Notes under the pieces: generated by a model | Told to the model about the DNA's origin: nothing | What the model saw: only the letters and a program-made list of their open reading frames with translations | Databases searched by the model: none | NCBI GenBank assembly: GCA_039961735.1 | Contig: JABRVX010000020.1 | Coordinates: 108,691-172,690 of the forward strand | DNA from: Fimbriimonadia bacterium | GTDB lineage: Bacteria; Armatimonadota; Fimbriimonadia; Fimbriimonadales; JABRVX01 | DNA: 64,000 nucleotides | Direction of reading: 5' to 3' | Part shown: in pieces, positions 60,846-64,000 of the stretch | Layout of the letters: every line of letters begins with the position of its first letter | Numbering within the stretch: the stretch's first letter is position 1 | Position numbers and translations under genes: made by a program

Positions 60846-61759
60846 AACAGTCCCAGTTCGTGCCCCAACCGCAGAAGGTATTTCTCCTCGATGGGCAGGA
60901 GTGTGGCTCCCGGGGCGCGAGGTTTGGCGTTGATGAAGACGCCGCGCTCAACCATCAGGCGCTTGTAGCAGGCGGTGGCGAACTCCGCGCTCTGAAACAT
61001 GAAGTCCAGCAAGGGAACGAGTCTCCGCCATGAGTGAGCCAGGTCCCCGTTCGCCTCCAACTCCCTTAAGACAGATAGGTAGAGGTCTGGGAATCCGGGG
61101 CCGATGAAGAATGCCCGAGCGCCTACTTCGTACTCGAGAGGCATGAAGCGACCGCCCTGGCCCCCGATGAGCATCACTGGGCGTTCGAGACGTTGTTGGA
61201 TTGCCTGCATTCTCTCGATGCTTCGGGGTGCCTCGACCTTCACACCGCACACCCATTCGTTGCGGTCGATTGCCGCGGCGATGTCCTCCGGCTGCAGTGG
61301 CGGCGGGCCGAAAAACGCTGCGTCCTGCATGATGACGGGTGCTCCCGATGCCTCAGCAGCCGTGTTCTGCATAGCCTCGAATTGCTTGGCGTTCACCACC
61401 GGGCTGAAACCAGGCCACACCATGACTGCATCGGGCTCTAGTACCCCCGCGCGATTTGCTGCGCTCCGGATCAGCGGGTAGCTCGGCTCCAGGATGCCTA
61501 TCACCAGGCCGGTTCCGTCGGGCAGGGCCGCGCGAACCGTCTCGGCAGCCAGGCAACGCTCTTCGTGGGACAGCTTGTGCGCTTCGCTGGTCACGCCGTT
61601 CACGATGACCCCGCGGACGCCTAGCTCCGCGAGCCACTGGACCTCGGCGTGCAGCGCACCATAGTCCGCTTCACCTTTCGCATCGAAGGGTGTTGCAAGA
61701 ACGGACCATATGCCCGCGGGAGCTGCTACTTCAGGCTCGCGCTGCTGAACCTCTGCCAT
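60842..61759 (-). CDS. DHDPS/NAL-family (class I) aldolase
   Basis: 305 residues. GIWSVLATPFDAKGEADYGALHAEVQWLAELGVRGVIVNGVTSE is the family opening; the Schiff-base Lys is in VCGVKVEAP, and GGQGGRFMPLEYEVGA matches the C-terminal pocket. The canonical Tyr before the lysine (Y-x-x-P-x-x-T) is replaced (VIMQDAAFFGPPPLQ), so the product is unlikely to be dihydrodipicolinate; a sugar-acid or keto-acid aldolase is more likely. Start ATG without a strong ribosome-binding site. Overlaps the downstream gene by 4 bases. Confidence 0.85.
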   Translation of the reverse strand: MAEVQQREPEVAAPAGIWSVLATPFDAKGEADYGALHAEVQWLAELGVRGVIVNGVTSEAHKLSHEERCLAAETVRAALPDGTGLVIGILEPSYPLIRSAANRAGVLEPDAVMVWPGFSPVVNAKQFEAMQNTAAEASGAPVIMQDAAFFGPPPLQPEDIAAAIDRNEWVCGVKVEAPRSIERMQAIQQRLERPVMLIGGQGGRFMPLEYEVGARAFFIGPGFPDLYLSVLRELEANGDLAHSWRRLVPLLDFMFQSAEFATACYKRLMVERGVFINAKPRAPGATLLPIEEKYLLRLGHELGLL

Positions 61760-61873
61760 CTACACGACCGTTCGACGACAGATCCGTAGCCCCTGCGGGG
61801 AGAGTAGCCGGTTGCAGGTCCAGGGGGATTCGTGATTTTTCTCATGAGCTAGGCTGCCAATTCTGCTGATGAT

Positions 61874-61890
61874 TAGGTACTCTGTACCTA
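61874..61890. promoter_or_regulatory. Perfect dyad TAGGTAC-TCT-GTACCTA upstream of gdhA
   Basis: 7-bp inverted repeat with 3-base spacer, 81 bases before the gdhA ATG in a 211-base gap between divergent genes. A regulator-binding site is likely; no -10/-35 was firmly placed. Confidence 0.45.
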
Positions 61891-61970
61891 TAGGCGCTCG
61901 TTCAGGCATGAGCGATGCGGCTTGGCATTGAGCGGGAGCCTAAAGAGACGATTCAAAGGAGAATCAGGCG

Positions 61971-63245
61971 ATGTCAATCGTTCCACCGAAGCCTTCCGAC
62001 CAGGGGCTGAACCCCTTTGCAGTCGCCCAGGCGCAACTCGACCACGCTGCAAAGCTGCTCGAATTGGAACCGGCCGTGCACCAGCTCCTTCGTGAACCCA
62101 TGTTCGAAGTTCGTGTCCAGATCCCCATCCACATGGATGACGGCTCAGTGCGCATCTTCACCGGCTTCCGCGTGCAGTACAACAACGCCCGCGGTCCCTG
62201 CAAGGGCGGTATTCGCTTTCACCCCGACGAGACGGTGGACACCGTTCGCGCACTCGCGGCGTGGATGACGTGGAAGACGGCCGTAGTAGATATCCCCCTC
62301 GGCGGCGGGAAGGGAGGCGTGATATGCGACCCCAAGAAGCTGTCCAGAGCCGAGCTGGAGCGCCTTAGTCGAGGCTACATTCGCGCTATCGCACATGTGA
62401 TAGGTCCCTACCGTGACGTTCCAGCGCCGGACGTGTACACCACGCCTCAGATCATGACTTGGATGCTAGACGAGTACGAGACGATGATCGGGCACAAGGC
62501 GCCGGGCGTCATCACGGGTAAGCCGATCCAGAGCGGTGGTTCCGAGGGTCGGGGCGATGCTACCGCGCGAGGTGGCATTTACACCGTTCGTGAAGCGGCG
62601 AAGACGCTGGGCATCGAGACGAATGGGGCCGAGGCGACCATCCAGGGCTATGGCAACGCCGGCCAGTTCGCTCACAAGCTCGGAACCGAGCTGCTCGGGC
62701 TCAAGGTGGTTGCCGTTAGCGACTCGAAGGGTGGCATCCTGTGTCCGAGCGGCCTCAAGTACGACGAAGTGCTGGAGCACAAGATGACCACGGGAAGCGT
62801 CATCAACTTCCCTGGCGCAGAGTTCATCAGCAATGAGCAGCTCTTGGAGTATCCGGCTACCGTGCTGATGCCGTCTGCGCTGGAGAATGTGCTGACAGCA
62901 GCAAACGCCCCCCGCGTGCGTCCGAAGATCATCGCCGAGCTGGCCAACGGGCCGACGACACCAGAGGCGGACGAGATCTTCTATCGCAACAACGTGTATG
63001 TCATCCCAGATTTTCTGTGCAATGCGGGTGGCGTCACGGTCAGCTACTTCGAGCAGGTGCAGAACGCCTACAACTATTACTGGGAGGTCGAGGAGATTCA
63101 TCGGCAGTTGGACGCGCGAATGTCCGAGGCCTTCCACGCCGTGCACGAGATGAGTACTCGGAGCAAAGTGGACCCGCGTACCGGAGCTTACTTGGTTGCA
63201 GTTCAGCGCGTAGCGAACGCTTGCCGCCAACGTGGGTGGGTGTAG
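61971..63245 (+). CDS. gdhA: Glutamate dehydrogenase (Glu/Leu/Phe/Val type, hexameric)
   Basis: 424 residues, ATG preceded by [28 protein letters not shown] (substrate Lys), [25 protein letters not shown] (catalytic Lys), [25 protein letters not shown] (dinucleotide fold) and [13 protein letters not shown]. Interconverts 2-oxoglutarate, ammonium and glutamate, probably catabolic NAD-type. Followed by a strong terminator (63264-63299). The dyad at 61874 may regulate it. Confidence 0.96.
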   Translation: MSIVPPKPSDQGLNPFAVAQAQLDHAAKLLELEPAVHQLLREPMFEVRVQIPIHMDDGSVRIFTGFRVQYNNARGPCKGGIRFHPDETVDTVRALAAWMTWKTAVVDIPLGGGKGGVICDPKKLSRAELERLSRGYIRAIAHVIGPYRDVPAPDVYTTPQIMTWMLDEYETMIGHKAPGVITGKPIQSGGSEGRGDATARGGIYTVREAAKTLGIETNGAEATIQGYGNAGQFAHKLGTELLGLKVVAVSDSKGGILCPSGLKYDEVLEHKMTTGSVINFPGAEFISNEQLLEYPATVLMPSALENVLTAANAPRVRPKIIAELANGPTTPEADEIFYRNNVYVIPDFLCNAGGVTVSYFEQVQNAYNYYWEVEEIHRQLDARMSEAFHAVHEMSTRSKVDPRTGAYLVAVQRVANACRQRGWV

Positions 63246-63263
63246 TTTCGGTCCCTCGCATGG

Positions 63264-63299
63264 GAGTACGCGGTCCCGCTGCACCGGGACCGCGTACTC
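63264..63299. terminator. Strong bidirectional hairpin after gdhA
   Basis: Perfect 15-bp stem GAGTACGCGGTCCCG / CGGGACCGCGTACTC with loop CTGCAC, 18 bases after the gdhA stop and just before the convergent gene ending at 63301. Confidence 0.8.
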
Positions 63300-63300
63300 A

Positions 63301-63999
63301 TTAGTTCTTCAGGCGGTAGAAGCGGTATACCACGTCCTGCCGATATTGGCCAGGTCCCTGCCTATCGCGAAACCACTCGGTTCGCAGCGTCGTGTGAGGA
63401 CTGACGAGAGCCTCGAGGTCCAGATACCAAGGGCTTTCCTCGACGACGACGGCGAGCCCCGGACCCGATGTCTCTCCCCACGAAGCGGTTCGGAACTCGG
63501 CCTGATTGCGGTCGTAGCCGCCTTGCCACAGGGTGCGCAGTCGGCGGGCGGTGATCTCGCCCACTAGCTCGGCGCCGGTCGGAGCGGCCCGGTCGAAGCC
63601 GAAGCGCACGCGGGCGACGCTAAGCTGAAACGACACTCCCTCAGGGCTGCGCTGGTAGTCTATCGTGGTTGCACCGGCAAACTCCGTGAGGGGTCCCCGG
63701 GCGAACTGCACCAGCACCCCCGTGTAAGCTCTCTCGCTCTCGCGCTTCTCGTACAGCGCTCCAATAAAGACGGGACCGAGGCGCTTGCCGACGAAGAGTG
63801 TGCCGCCCAGCTTCGCATCTGCGCCCAGAGGCTCCGGCCGATTGGGTAACGCACCGGCTCTCGCTTCCAACCGCCAACCCTTGCCGAAGTCGCGTCGGTA
63901 GAAACCGTAGGCCGCCACCACCTCGTTGCCGGAGTGGCCGAAACCCCACAGCACGCTGCCGAGATGTGCCCCGAGGCCCGCCACATGCGCGGCCTCGAA
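63301..63999 (-). CDS. C-terminal part of a probable outer-membrane beta-barrel protein (5' end outside window)
   Basis: At least 232 residues; the frame enters from the right edge of the window, so the start is not seen (GTG 63984 is in frame but without support). Alternating hydrophobic and polar strands, many Arg/Tyr/Phe, and repeated amphipathic segments (GNEVVAAYGFYRRDFGKGWRLEARAG, VFIGALYEKRESERAYTGVLVQFARG). The C-terminus DVVYRFYRLKN ends in aromatic and polar residues. No family recognised. Confidence 0.55.
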   Translation of the reverse strand, partial: FEAAHVAGLGAHLGSVLWGFGHSGNEVVAAYGFYRRDFGKGWRLEARAGALPNRPEPLGADAKLGGTLFVGKRLGPVFIGALYEKRESERAYTGVLVQFARGPLTEFAGATTIDYQRSPEGVSFQLSVARVRFGFDRAAPTGAELVGEITARRLRTLWQGGYDRNQAEFRTASWGETSGPGLAVVVEESPWYLDLEALVSPHTTLRTEWFRDRQGPGQYRQDVVYRFYRLKN

Positions 64000-64000
64000 G

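Overview
This 64 kb window is bacterial chromosome of high GC content (roughly 60% by eye), densely packed with genes on both strands. The best guess for the source is a free-living, Gram-negative-type heterotroph of the Armatimonadota or a neighbouring lineage. This rests on a combination of features: three secreted proteins with PEP-CTERM tails, two type II/IV pseudopilins with the FTL(V/I)ELLVV methylation motif and a C-terminal F-x-DGH signature, dockerin-like EF-hand tails, a lone PilT, a futalosine-pathway MqnD, and mixed ATG/GTG/TTG starts. No rRNA or phylogenetic marker was analysed, so the phylum is an inference.

Layout. 1-5.4 kb: an apparently duplicated secretion/surface module made of two paralogous dockerin-tailed proteins on the minus strand, a divergent pseudopilin, and a family of tiny single-pass membrane proteins, with a decayed REP-associated transposase between the copies. 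5.4-10.1 kb: a coiled-coil membrane protein, an unknown protein, tRNA-Gln next to a decayed tyrosine recombinase, an overlapping PfkB-kinase/deoxyhypusine-synthase-like pair, and a small lipoprotein. 10.4-19.4 kb: a divergent polysaccharide deacetylase-like protein, SelB, glycosylasparaginase, a Gfo/Idh/MocA oxidoreductase, a cupin, a palindromic repeat cluster, PepC-type aminopeptidase and a LON-domain protein. 19.8-25 kb: a PEP-CTERM protein, GH20 hexosaminidase and GH29 fucosidase. 25-29.8 kb: ABC exporter, NarL-type two-component pair, patatin. 30-34.6 kb: purF-purM, a diguanylate cyclase, tRNA-Ile. 34.6-45.2 kb: a second pseudopilin, two more PEP-CTERM proteins, mqnD, a phosphohexomutase, a pseudo-receiver followed by tsaE-tsaB, lexA, and a SurA/PpiC-like foldase. 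45.5-53 kb: a phosphodiester glycosidase-like protein, LD-carboxypeptidase with a PfkB kinase, PilT, a TIGR03790-like lipoprotein, tRNA-Ser and a Ca2+/Na+ antiporter. 53-64 kb: a giant secreted protein with a snapalysin-like zinc motif, an M61 peptidase, mitochondrial-type citrate synthase, a sugar-isomerase/DapA-like cluster, glutamate dehydrogenase and the edge of a likely outer-membrane barrel.

How the genes fit together. GH20, GH29 and glycosylasparaginase are the enzyme classes needed to take apart Asn-linked or chitin-type glycans. With the secreted peptidases, C1 aminopeptidase, glutamate dehydrogenase and several sugar-phosphate or sugar-oxidation enzymes, they suggest a scavenger of glycoprotein or polysaccharide debris. 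Surface display (PEP-CTERM, pseudopilins, PilT, dockerin-like tails) is the other theme. Housekeeping genes (purF/purM, tsaE/tsaB, lexA, selB, gltA, mqnD) are interspersed without large operons. The most unusual items are the duplicated dockerin/pseudopilin/small-protein module, a purF whose Shine-Dalgarno points to an AUC codon, an orphan selB, and the HExxHxxGxxD protein.
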